From Phyllobacterium sophorae (GTDB lineage: Bacteria > Pseudomonadota > Alphaproteobacteria > Rhizobiales > Rhizobiaceae): DNA of 64,000 nt. Under the pieces are notes generated by a model. That model saw nothing but the letters and a program-made list of their open reading frames with translations, ran no database searches and had not been told where the DNA came from. Made by a program: the position numbers and the translations under genes. The stretch lies in NCBI RefSeq assembly GCF_003010965.1, contig NZ_PGGM01000010.1, forward strand, positions 124,001 to 188,000, written 5' to 3'. Within the stretch, counting starts at the first letter, position 1. Each line of letters starts with the position of its first letter. Of the stretch, positions 52,383 to 61,110 are shown piece after piece.

Positions 52383-53711
52383 TCAATCGCGGCGGTAACG
52401 GCTGTGGGGACGCGGTATTTGGAGATTGTCGCGCAGCGTCACCCCCTCATACGCGTCGTGATAAAGACCCCTGCGCTGGAGTTCCGGAACGACCAGATCG
52501 ACAAAATCGTCAAGATCGCCCGGCAGATAAGAAAACCGCACATTGAAGCCATCGGCAGCTCCGCTGTTGAACCAATGTTCGAAATGGTCCGCGATATCTG
52601 TTGGCGTCCCGACGACCGTGTTGTAACCGGAAGCAAGCCAGCGGTAGAGATCGCGGATGCTCTTTCCGGTCTCTCTTGCATGAGCCACCAGCAGTTCCTG
52701 CCGTGTCTTGTCACCCTCCGTCGGCGGCACTTCTGGCAAAGGACCGTCGATCGAGTATTTCGACAGGTCCGCTCCCGCCGCGCCAGAAAGCATTGCGACA
52801 CCGGCTACAGGATGAATAAGATCCTGCAACTGTGCGTACTTGTCCTCCGCTTCGCTCCGCGTCGCGGCAACGACCGGCGTAACCCCCGGTAGGATCGCGA
52901 TATGGTCGGGGTCGCGACCGGCGGCCGACGTTCGTGCCCGGACATCGTCATAAAATGCAATCGCGCCCGCCAGGTCCGATTGTGCGGTAAAGATAACGTC
53001 GGCGAAACTGGCTGCTGCGGTTCGTCCCGCATCGGAGGACCCGGCTTGCACGATCACCGGATGTCCCTGGGGCGGGCGGGCGACGCCGAGCGGACCCCGG
53101 ATATTGAACTGCGGGCTTTGATGGTTGAGGACATGCATTTTTTCGGGAATAAAAAACTTGCCGCTTGCCTTGTCGAACAGAAAGGCGTCGTCATCCCAGC
53201 TATCCCACAGGCCCTTGACGATATCGACGAATTCCCTCGCCCGGACATAACGAAGCGAATGCAATGGATGTTCGCGTTTGCCGTAATTGAAAGCCTCTGC
53301 AGAATTGGAAGAAGTCACTACATTCCATCCCGCTCGGCCCTTGCTTAGGTAATCGAGCGACGCCAACTGACGCGCAACGGTGTATGGTTCATAGTAGGTG
53401 GTGGTTACCGTGCCGACCAGGCCGATGCGGTTCGTCGCAACGGCCAAGGCCGAAAGCAGGGTTATCGGCTCGAAATCGACGACCCTTGCACTGTAGCTGA
53501 GCGTCTCATCATTGAGATTGACCGGAAAAGGAAGCGTATCGGCGATGAAGATCGCGTGAAACAGTCCTCGTTCAGCCGTCCTGGCAAAGGCAATCTGCGC
53601 GTCGATATCAAGACTGGCTTCGGCGTTCGCCCGTGGATATCGCCAGCCCGCCGTGTGCTGGCCCGGGGTCTGCAGAAATGCACCGAGTATGAGCTTGTTT
53701 CGCCGTGCCAT
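52383..53711 (-). CDS. NtaA/SnaA/DszA-family FMN-dependent monooxygenase, copy 2
   Basis: Luciferase-like monooxygenase of 442 aa starting MARRNKLILGAFLQTPGQHTAGW; the longer frame from a GTG at 53762 is rejected. The family pattern is clear: TTTYYEPYTVARQLASLDYLSKGRAGWNVVTS, PVIVQAGSSDAGRTAAA, and the C-terminal GAADGFNVRFSYLPGDLDDFVDLVVPELQRRGL. It is more typical of the NtaA/SnaA core than copy 1. It follows the binding-protein gene by 69 bp, so a transported compound is the probable substrate. The gene relic at 18.94 kb is a fragment of a close family member. Confidence 0.9.
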   Translation of the reverse strand: MARRNKLILGAFLQTPGQHTAGWRYPRANAEASLDIDAQIAFARTAERGLFHAIFIADTLPFPVNLNDETLSYSARVVDFEPITLLSALAVATNRIGLVGTVTTTYYEPYTVARQLASLDYLSKGRAGWNVVTSSNSAEAFNYGKREHPLHSLRYVRAREFVDIVKGLWDSWDDDAFLFDKASGKFFIPEKMHVLNHQSPQFNIRGPLGVARPPQGHPVIVQAGSSDAGRTAAASFADVIFTAQSDLAGAIAFYDDVRARTSAAGRDPDHIAILPGVTPVVAATRSEAEDKYAQLQDLIHPVAGVAMLSGAAGADLSKYSIDGPLPEVPPTEGDKTRQELLVAHARETGKSIRDLYRWLASGYNTVVGTPTDIADHFEHWFNSGAADGFNVRFSYLPGDLDDFVDLVVPELQRRGLYHDAYEGVTLRDNLQIPRPHSRYRRD

Positions 53712-53780
53712 GCTGTTCTCGCGGATTGCGGAAATGTCGAAGGAAAGCGATGCCGGGACCACCCCGGCATGCCTGTGCGA

Positions 53781-55445
53781 TCAGTTCTTGCTGGTGCGCC
53801 AGTAGGCTGGCGTATCCCAGCTCGGCCCGGGGACGAAACCTTTCACATTTGCCCGCACCGGCACTTGTCCAAGCTGCTGATAGATGATGATGAACGGCGA
53901 ATTGTCGCGCACCTCTTTCTGAAGATCGAGGTAAGTGGCGGAACGCTTTGCGGAATTGGCCTCGGTCAGGCCCGATAGCGTTTTTTTGGTCAGCTCCGGG
54001 ACAAGCCAGTGATCGCGCCAGGCTGCGTTCTTGTTTTTGGAGTTTTCGCTGTCGTCATCGTTGATCGTAAAGAATGACGCGCTGGCGTGGACGTCAAGGT
54101 AATCAGGCGACCATCCAAAGAACACGGCATCGTGCTGACGTCCACGAAACCTCGTCTGCAGCTGCGCGCGGTCGAGCGTGTTCAGCTCAACGGTGACACC
54201 TGCTTCACCGAAGGTGGACTGCAATGACTGGCTGACTTCTCTGTCCGGCGAACGACTGGATACGTCGAGCCTGAGCTTGAAGCCGTCCTTATAGCCTGCT
54301 GCCTTGAGCAGCGCCTTTGCTTTCGCGATGTCAAGCGTGTAGGGCGTTTCGTCCAGGGAGCCGCCCGAGCCGCTGCCCCAAAAACTCTGATGAACAGTTG
54401 CCTGCCCCTTCAGGATGTTCTTTGTTATACCGTCATAGTCGATCGCCCACCGCAAGGCTTGCTGTACTTTGGCATCGCCGAGCGGCTTTACCGCCTGATT
54501 GAGCGCGATATAGTTCACGTCAGTCTTGGGTGTCGAAATGATCGTTATATCCGCGTTCGTCGACAGCGCCTGTATTTGGTCGGCAGTCAGATTGCGTGCG
54601 ATATCCACATCGCCCTTCTCGAGCAAAAGACGCTGGGTCGCCGCTTCCGGAATATGGCGCAGAACGACATTCTTCAGCGGCACGCTTTCGCGCTTGTAGT
54701 GCGGGTTAGCCGCAAGGACAACGGCCTCATTCGGGGTCCACCCAGCAAGCTGATACGGCCCGGAACCTGCTGTATTTTTCTTTAGCCAGCCGTAACCCAG
54801 ATCACCATCGCTCTGATGCTTCAGGACTTCCTGCTTGTCTACGACTGACGAAACCGTAGATGAAAGAACCTTCAGAAACAGGTCCGGGGCGTAAGGCTTG
54901 TCGAGCTTGAGGACGAGCGTTTTCTCATTAAGCTGGCTAACGTGGTCATCGATGTTGTCCTTCGACCATCCGAACTGCGTCAGGTAAAAAACCGGAGTCT
55001 TGTCGAGACGCAAGACACGTTGCAGCGAAAAGGCGGCATCTTCAGCGGTCAGGCTGCGTCCGGAGGAAAAATATAAACCGTCGCGTATCTTGAACGTGAA
55101 TGTAAGACCGTCATCGGAAATCGTCCATGACTCAACTGCTCCGCCTATTGGCTTTGTAAAGTCCGATGGATCGAACGTTATCAAACGCTCATAAACGTTG
55201 TTGACCACCTCCCCCCCGGTTGCTTCATAGACTTCCGCAGGATCCAGCGTGATCAGATCACTGATATATTTTGCCACGACGAGAGTACCGGAAGGGGTCT
55301 GGGCAACTGCCTGGGGCGCGCTCAAAGCGAAAGGCGCACCAACTATGAACAGAAATCCAAATGCTGTGGATCTCAGGAAGTAACCCCCGCGGGCCGTTCG
55401 TGACGATATGGCGCGAAATGGACGTGCTCGAAAAAATGGATGCAT
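53781..55445 (-). CDS. Opp-type substrate-binding protein (family 5)
   Basis: Periplasmic binding protein of 554 aa. The start at 55445 follows AGGAGA. A long signal peptide (hydrophobic stretch STAFGFLFIVGAPFALSAPQAVAQ) precedes the mature start near TPSGTLVVAKY. The fold pattern is that of DppA/OppA/NikA. No permease or ATPase genes adjoin it. The Opp-type cassette at 42481-46081 lacks a binding protein and sits behind the same type of operator, so the two probably form one importer. It leads the two-monooxygenase operon. Confidence 0.9.
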   Translation of the reverse strand: MHPFFRARPFRAISSRTARGGYFLRSTAFGFLFIVGAPFALSAPQAVAQTPSGTLVVAKYISDLITLDPAEVYEATGGEVVNNVYERLITFDPSDFTKPIGGAVESWTISDDGLTFTFKIRDGLYFSSGRSLTAEDAAFSLQRVLRLDKTPVFYLTQFGWSKDNIDDHVSQLNEKTLVLKLDKPYAPDLFLKVLSSTVSSVVDKQEVLKHQSDGDLGYGWLKKNTAGSGPYQLAGWTPNEAVVLAANPHYKRESVPLKNVVLRHIPEAATQRLLLEKGDVDIARNLTADQIQALSTNADITIISTPKTDVNYIALNQAVKPLGDAKVQQALRWAIDYDGITKNILKGQATVHQSFWGSGSGGSLDETPYTLDIAKAKALLKAAGYKDGFKLRLDVSSRSPDREVSQSLQSTFGEAGVTVELNTLDRAQLQTRFRGRQHDAVFFGWSPDYLDVHASASFFTINDDDSENSKNKNAAWRDHWLVPELTKKTLSGLTEANSAKRSATYLDLQKEVRDNSPFIIIYQQLGQVPVRANVKGFVPGPSWDTPAYWRTSKN

Positions 55446-55572
55446 TTTGGTCTCCTGAGTTGCACTCGACGTAGCCTCGGGAGTCAAAACAAGCATCATT
55501 TGTCCCGCCTATCCCCCGTTCCGCGCTTCAGTGTGAAGCATGGCAGGCGAAGCGTAGATTTTTGAGAGCAAG

Positions 55573-55596
55573 ATTGATAACATTTTTGATCTCATT
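55573..55596. promoter_or_regulatory. tandem 12-bp operator before the binding protein/monooxygenase operon
   Basis: ATTGATAACATT at 55573-55584 is followed directly by TTTGATCTCATT at 55585-55596, about 128-151 bp before the ATG at 55445. Both boxes keep TTG at positions 2-4 and CA at positions 9-10. The rest of 55446-55868 shows no supported gene. Confidence 0.55.
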
Positions 55597-55868
55597 TTCG
55601 AGCTGACTGAGAAAGTTCATGCCAATTTCGGCAGCATTGCTACATCATTTTACAAGATCCCCTCTTTCCCACGCGCCGAAGCCGCGGCATGCGATTGACG
55701 GGATTGGTAACGATCATGCCGGTGTGCTCGCTTAAGCTGGAACGTAGCTAATCTTGCGTTCCGACGAGCGATGATTGGGCCGGCTGATCAAGCCGACCTC
55801 GAGAGCACACGCGGCCGAGCGGATGCGTTCTGAACCAATGCGGACCCCGCCTGCGTTGCTGCTGTGCA

Positions 55869-56744
55869 TCACAGATGCAGCATACCGCGAAACACCACGA
55901 CACCTGAGCCAGAAAGTTCGGGGTCAGGGTCAAGTCGCACCTGCAGAAAGCTTTTCCGCCCCATGCGGGTGCCCTGTTCGATCAGCAGCTTGCTTCCGTT
56001 TGTCAGCAAACCGATCGAGCCCAAATATGCGCACAACGGCCCCGCCGCCGTTCCGGTTGCCGAGTCTTCCCAAAGTCCCATCGCGGGGTTGAAGAAGCGA
56101 GCGTAAGCGGTCGTCGGATCGGCGGCGTCAAATGCATAGAGATAGCACCCCTGCGCGCCTGCAGGACCGAGCACCTGGATCAGCTTTCCTGCCGAGGGTT
56201 CGGCGCGATCGACGGATTGCCGATCGCGCGCCCGGACCATGAGATGGGCCGCGCCGGTATCAGCGGCGCGTGGCGCTGGATCCGAGCAAAGGTCAGCAGT
56301 GTTCAACCCAAGGGCCTCCCCCAGAGTATCCAATGAGCTCAGCGGAGGTGACAACTTCAGGGGTGCTTGCTTCATCCGGCCATGGATGCGGCCATCGCGC
56401 GCTTCGATCGCAATGGGCAATATTTCGTCGCCGATCTCCTGCCGGAATGTTTTCGGTGTCGTCAGCTCACCGAGCTGACCGTCATATCCAAGCCATAACC
56501 AGGCTCCCAGAGCGTTGTGGCGGGTTCCGAAAACCTCTGCTCCGCTGGCGGTGAAGGACCGAAGCTTCCAGTCAGCACGATCACTTTTCAAGACAAAGGT
56601 TGTTTCCGACTGGTTGAATTCGCGCGCGATGCGGCGAAGAACGTCATCCTCGATGTGGTCGGCTCCTTCGACCACGGCGAGAGGATTGCCGTTCAGCGGC
56701 GCGTCGGCAAAAACGTCGACCAGACCTGCGATGAGATTGACCAT
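55869..56744 (-). CDS. PhzF-family isomerase
   Basis: Enzyme of 291 aa of the PhzF/diaminopimelate-epimerase-like fold. Motifs seen are PLNGNPLAVVEG near residues 16-27, NQSETTFV (catalytic Glu), FGTRHNALGAWLW and EDSATGTAAGPL. PhzF proteins isomerise small amino or hydroxy acids; the natural substrate of most homologues is unknown. It is divergent from a LysR-type gene across 109 bp, a layout typical of regulator and target. The regulator gene is broken here, so control may be lost. Confidence 0.87.
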   Translation of the reverse strand: MVNLIAGLVDVFADAPLNGNPLAVVEGADHIEDDVLRRIAREFNQSETTFVLKSDRADWKLRSFTASGAEVFGTRHNALGAWLWLGYDGQLGELTTPKTFRQEIGDEILPIAIEARDGRIHGRMKQAPLKLSPPLSSLDTLGEALGLNTADLCSDPAPRAADTGAAHLMVRARDRQSVDRAEPSAGKLIQVLGPAGAQGCYLYAFDAADPTTAYARFFNPAMGLWEDSATGTAAGPLCAYLGSIGLLTNGSKLLIEQGTRMGRKSFLQVRLDPDPELSGSGVVVFRGMLHL

Positions 56745-56853
56745 AATTTGTCCTTGTGAGATGAGTGGAAATCACTTGTGTCGCAGAGGATATGCTGGTG
56801 GCAGCGAGACTGCAAAATCGCATTTCTCATGTCTAAGGTGAAACGGATTCATC

Positions 56854-57749
56854 ATGACAGGATCAGATATGCCGCCCCTGACGGCTCTTCGCGCTTTCGA
56901 AGCGACCGCTCGCCTCAGCAGCTTCAAAGCGGCGGCGGCGGAGCTGTTCGTCACGCCCACAGCCATCAGCCATCAGATCCGGCAGCTTGAAGAATATCTG
57001 GGATTGCGCGTGCTCGATCGAACACCGCGCAGTGTAAAGCTTACGTCCAAGGGCAAGGAACTCTATGAGGCGACAGTGTCCGGTTTCGGCGAGATCCGTC
57101 GATCGGTCACCCGTCTTCGCGAATTCGAAAACCCCAAGGCCTTGACGCTGTCTGCGACCACGGCATTCCTGAGCCATTGGCTGGTCCCGCGTCTGGCCGA
57201 AATCCGCCGTGTTCTACCGGAACTGGATCTGCGCTTGCATGCCTCCGAAACGATGGTGAAATTACAACCGGGCGAAATCGATGTGGCAATCCGCTATGGC
57301 AAGGGGCCGTTCGCAGGTGTCGAGGCAACTCCGCTGAAGATCGATGTTTTCGCCCCGGTGTGCAGTCCCGGATTGAATATGATGAACCCTGAAGACATTC
57401 ATCGTGTGGCGCTCATTCATGTCGATGGCCGCACCTCACCGCTGCCGCTACCGGACTGGCCACGCTGGTGCGCAGAAGCTGGTATCAGCGGCGTGAACAC
57501 CACGGCCGGTCTGGGTTTTCCAACGGCTTGCACGCCATGCAGGCGGCCATCGCCGGACAGGGCGTGGCGATTGTCAGTCTGGTACTGGCGGCAGACGCCC
57601 TCGCCTCGGGCCTGCTGGTCCAGCCTTTCCGTCACATCCTGCCCGGCGACATCTACCATTTCGTCAGCGCGCCTGCCGTCAGCAGCTGCTCCGACGTCGA
57701 AGCGCTACGCCAATGGATCCGGATCGAACTGGACGCCCCGCGTTCTTAG
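56854..57749 (+). pseudogene. LysR-family regulator (GcvA-like), frameshifted
   Basis: The first ~220 codons encode a normal LysR helix-turn-helix (LTALRAFEATARLSSFKAAAAELFVTPTAISHQIRQLEEYLG) and the start of the effector domain. Near 57515-57519 the frame breaks: the continuation FSNGLHAMQAAIAGQGVAIV to a normal stop at 57749 is in another frame. Restoring one T in the TTTT run repairs it. So this is either a recent one-base loss or a sequencing error. As read, the protein ends in a 95-residue out-of-frame tail to 57801. Confidence 0.85.
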
Positions 57750-57942
57750 ACCTCAACATGCACGTCAGTCTTGCAAACGTCGCCACCGGACTACTTTGTG
57801 AATGGCAGTAAACTCGACCGCAAAGAAGTTTTAGGCAACGGTCGAACATTGAAAGCATATTTCTGGTCACAATCCTGTTGGTCACGAATGATAGGCATCA
57901 AGCTTAATGGTGGTGATCGCAACAGGGACAGACCGGTGCATA

Positions 57943-58079
57943 TGAACGATCTCTCCAAATACGACGATCTGGATGAAGACGACGAGGCAGCGTGGTCTTG
58001 TCACTCGTGTCCCATCAAATATCTGAGCGTATTGGCCATCGGAGTTGCGTTCGCGGTTTTGGTGGCCAAGATAATTTAA
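57943..58079 (+). CDS. possible small membrane protein
   Basis: A frame of 45 codons starting MNDLSKYDDLDEDDEAAW has an acidic N-terminus, a CHSC pair and a C-terminal hydrophobic segment (YLSVLAIGVAFAVLVAKII) that would span the membrane once. No clear Shine-Dalgarno precedes it. The charge and hydrophobic pattern look more protein-like than random, but there is no family recognition. The rest of 57750-58601 holds only short overlapping frames and the presumed promoter of the sulfate-binding-protein gene. Confidence 0.35.
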
Positions 58080-58601
58080 GAGCGGCGCTCCAAGCCACTT
58101 AAAGGTTACGAGCACCGATGCTTGACCCGGTCTGAAGACGGCTTACAGCCACAAGGTTTTGGGCGCTGATATGCTCGCGACGAGATTCTGTCCCACAGCT
58201 TTGCTATCGAAAAGCGGTTGCGTGCTATGCTGCTCTCACCGGCTCTCCAGACGAGAGCGGGGCACGCCGCCACGGAGCCTTGCTCGCGATGCGCATTACT
58301 GCATCATGGCTTGGTCAAAGAACCTGCCGCATACAAGTACGCGAGAACATTGTCTCGAGACACGCAGGCTCTCCTCAGCATAGACGTCAGCGATCATCGC
58401 GTCACCTCCCGGATGATTGGCCACCGGCCGCTTGGAATAGTTGTCACAAACGCAAACGAGGCGATGACAGTAACGGGAGAGTTTGCAATCAATGGTCAAC
58501 AGGTAGAATATTCTAGTTTTTCCCTATAAAAGGAATTCTTTCTAACGCCCTTATTGTGAGGGGCTCTGCTACGCTTCAGTTCTATTCAAATGGAGCCATG
58601 C

Positions 58602-59630
58602 ATGAAACATTCCCGACTTTCTCTATCACTGGCGGCGGCGTTGCTTACAGCGACGATTGCGTTGCAGCCAATGTCTGCTGCCATTGCGGACACCACCCTT
58701 TTGAATGTGTCGTACGACCCGACACGCGAATTCTACAAAGATTTCAACACGGCGTTCGCAGCTAAATGGAAGGCCGACACGGGTGAAACAGTGACAATCC
58801 AGGCGTCGCACGGCGGTTCGGGTAAACAAGCCCGCGCTGTTATTGACGGGCTTGACGCCGATGTGGTGACGCTGGCGCTTGAAAGCGATATTTCAGCCAT
58901 CGCCAAGACCAACAAGATCAATCCTGACTGGCGCACCAAGTATCCGCACAATTCGGCTCCCTACACGTCGACAATTGTCTTTCTTGTGCGCAAGGGCAAT
59001 CCGAAGGACATCAAGGATTGGGGCGACCTCGTCAAGGATGGTGTAGAAGTCATCACGCCGAATCCCAAGACCTCCGGCGGTGCACGCTGGAACTATCTGG
59101 CGGCGTGGGCCTGGGCCTACGGCCAATATGGCGGTGATGAAGCCAAGATCAAGGACTATATCGGCGCGCTGTTCCAGCACGTTCCGGTCCTTGACACCGG
59201 TGCCCGCGGTTCAACGACCACCTTCGCTCAGCGTGAACTTGGCGACGTGCTGCTGGCCTGGGAAAACGAAGCCTATCTTTCGCTGGCCGAGTTCGGCGCC
59301 GGCAAGTTTGATATCGTGGTTCCGCCACAGTCGATTCTGGCCGAGCCACCGGTTGCCATCGTTGACGCAAATGTCGACGCGAAAGGCACGCGCAAAACGG
59401 CAGAAGCCTATCTTCAGTATCTTTATTCGGAAGAGGGTCAGACACTGGCGGCCAAGCACTTCTATCGTCCGGCAGAACCGGAATTGGTCCCGGCCGACCT
59501 CGTGAAGAAATTACCGGAGTTGAAACTGGTGACGATCGATGATCCAATCTTCGGTGGATGGGCGAAAGCACAGCCCTACCACTTCGGAGATGGCGGAACG
59601 TTTGACCAGATTTATAAGCCGAAACAGTAA
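58602..59630 (+). CDS. periplasmic sulfate-binding protein (Sbp/CysP type)
   Basis: Binding protein of 342 aa with a signal peptide ([30 protein letters not shown]). Family features include [17 protein letters not shown] at the mature start, [34 protein letters not shown] and the late [18 protein letters not shown] precedes the ATG at 58602; the longer frame from 58590 would start inside that site. It normally feeds CysT/CysW/CysA, none of which are nearby, so it is an orphan here and could serve a chromosomal sulfate importer. A hairpin follows the stop. Confidence 0.92.
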   Translation: MKHSRLSLSLAAALLTATIALQPMSAAIADTTLLNVSYDPTREFYKDFNTAFAAKWKADTGETVTIQASHGGSGKQARAVIDGLDADVVTLALESDISAIAKTNKINPDWRTKYPHNSAPYTSTIVFLVRKGNPKDIKDWGDLVKDGVEVITPNPKTSGGARWNYLAAWAWAYGQYGGDEAKIKDYIGALFQHVPVLDTGARGSTTTFAQRELGDVLLAWENEAYLSLAEFGAGKFDIVVPPQSILAEPPVAIVDANVDAKGTRKTAEAYLQYLYSEEGQTLAAKHFYRPAEPELVPADLVKKLPELKLVTIDDPIFGGWAKAQPYHFGDGGTFDQIYKPKQ

Positions 59631-59641
59631 CAGCATGATAT

Positions 59642-59664
59642 CCAACCTCGCGAAAGCGGGTTGG
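59642..59664 (+). terminator. hairpin after the sulfate-binding-protein gene
   Basis: CCAACC-T-CGC, loop GAAA, GCG-GGTTGG forms a stem of nine pairs with one bulged T, starting 12 bp after the stop codon. It lacks a strong T-run (CGGTTTAAG follows), so its efficiency as a terminator is uncertain. Confidence 0.4.
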
Positions 59665-59971
59665 CGGTTTAAGAGGCCGAGTGTCATTCCAGGATTTGGA
59701 TTGACGCTCGGCTTCACTCTTGAAACCAACAAGGTAGGGACGGTTCTGAACATACCAACCTGACCAACGTGCCGCGAAATCCAGGCATAATGGGAAATCC
59801 TCCGACTACGCTTGGGCGACGAATGTGGGGTCGATCCGCGGATGAGAGATGGAATGTTCGGCTTTGAGCCCCATCTTCTCTTCACATTGTGGCCTGTGGT
59901 GCTGCCGTTCAGGCTGATGGTAAACGCAGTCAGCATTGAAACCGCCACAAACATCAAGGAAGGAACCGCAG

Positions 59972-60297
59972 TATGAAACATTAGACGAGACTCGACATAT
60001 CGGTGGAGAGACCTCGTTTGTATCCTTGACGAAACAAGCAAGGTTTGTCGCGAGGTGAAAGTTACCAGTCACCCAGTTGTCTGATGGAAGTCTTGAAGGA
60101 CCGGGCCTGGAAGATCGAACGGATCGGTCTTGAAGCCGGACCATGGTCGCAATGGCCGTTCGAGGCCTTGCCAAAGCCGGCCTGGCGGTAATCTGCATCG
60201 AGACGCGTTACACAATGCATTCCTGAAAGCCCAGCCGAACAAGACCGATCGCAATGATGCCCGCGGCATTGCGCAGATGATGCGGGTCAACCTGTTT
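59972..60297 (+). mobile_element. IS110-family transposase relic
   Basis: From ATGAAACAT at 59972 the plus strand, read across frames, gives pieces of an IS110 transposase: a REVKVTS segment, KIERIGLEAGPWSQWPFEALAKAGLAVICIETR, and [19 protein letters not shown]. There is an immediate stop at codon 4 and several frameshifts, and the catalytic C-terminal half is missing. The right edge coincides with the point where the porin gene loses homology. Bases 59665-59971 show no gene and may be the untranslated left end of the element. Confidence 0.75.
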
Positions 60298-60481
60298 TGC
60301 CGCTGATCTTCAGGCAGGTTTCGGTCCCCGGAATGTAGAAGAAGCCAGCGCCGTAAGCGTCGCAAACGCGAACGTATTCGACGGGTTCTGGTTCAGCGAC
60401 AACGACTGCGTCTGCAGCACGTGCGCCGGTTACTGCAACGAGGGCTGCAGCGGAGCCGAGTAGAAGGCCCTTAATATTCAT
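60287..60481 (-). pseudogene. rhizobial porin (RopA/Omp2-like), N-terminal fragment
   Basis: From an ATG at 60481 with GGAGAGAAATT upstream, the frame encodes a signal peptide ([19 protein letters not shown]) and the mature porin start [32 protein letters not shown]. After about 60 codons it meets IS110 sequence and stops. The rest of the usual 340-390-residue barrel is absent. The upstream 60500-60735 region is unusually AT-rich and probably carried the porin promoter. The signature points to Rhizobiaceae or nearby families. Confidence 0.85.
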
Positions 60482-60738
60482 AATTTCTCTCCATGAAAGT
60501 CGTAGTGACACGCATCGATTAACCCGACTGCTACAGTAGAGTCAAAGAACATCTTATGATGTTTTGGAGCAATCTGCGTCACAATTTCGGTATGTTGCAA
60601 TTATGCCACATGATGATAAATACAGATATGACTCCAGTAAATATACTATTAGACGAAAGTTTTATAATGCATGAAAAAATAAGTATATCTCACTCAGAGG
60701 TAGCAAGTCGTTGGTAATTGTTCATTGACGCATGCATT

Positions 60739-61110
60739 TTATGTTTCTTGGCTTTGGGTCGGGAAGATCGTATCCCGCGCGCGCAAAAAAACCTTCTCCA
60801 TTTGCCAATGTTCGTTGGTGTAACGGGAATCGATGGCCCACTCGTCCCAGCCGTGATGGCGACGCAATTCACCGAGCAAACCAGACGCGAGAATCGCCTG
60901 CTTTTCGACAGGAACAGGCCGGTCGCAGTCTGGCCCGACATAGATCGCATCGTCAGCGCAATAGAGTTCACACATGAAGCACGTCTGGCAGTCGTTCTGT
61001 CGCGCTATAAACGGAGAGTTGCCGGTGCCGATTTCAAGAACGTTGGTCGGGCATATTTCGACACAAGAATTGCAGCCGGAACAACGCTCATCGATGACGA
61101 GCTCGATCAT
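60739..61110 (-). CDS. two-cluster 4Fe-4S ferredoxin-like protein
   Basis: Iron-sulfur protein of 123 aa with two cysteine sets, CSGCNSCVEICP near residues 10-21 and CQTCFMCELYC near residues 41-51, followed by a 65-residue tail without cysteine clusters. Its ATG overlaps the flavoprotein stop by 4 bp. The pair resembles flavoprotein/ferredoxin subunits of AprAB-type or fumarate-reductase-type enzymes. It is the last gene of a probable operon that begins with an Ssu-like importer. Its function is unknown; the context suggests oxidation or reduction of a sulfur compound. Confidence 0.8.
   Translation of the reverse strand: MIELVIDERCSGCNSCVEICPTNVLEIGTGNSPFIARQNDCQTCFMCELYCADDAIYVGPDCDRPVPVEKQAILASGLLGELRRHHGWDEWAIDSRYTNEHWQMEKVFLRARDTIFPTQSQET

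Noticed and set aside
56854-57801. LysR protein of 315 aa ending at 57801
   Set aside because: The last 95 residues are out-of-frame; the natural C-terminus is in another frame ending at 57749.
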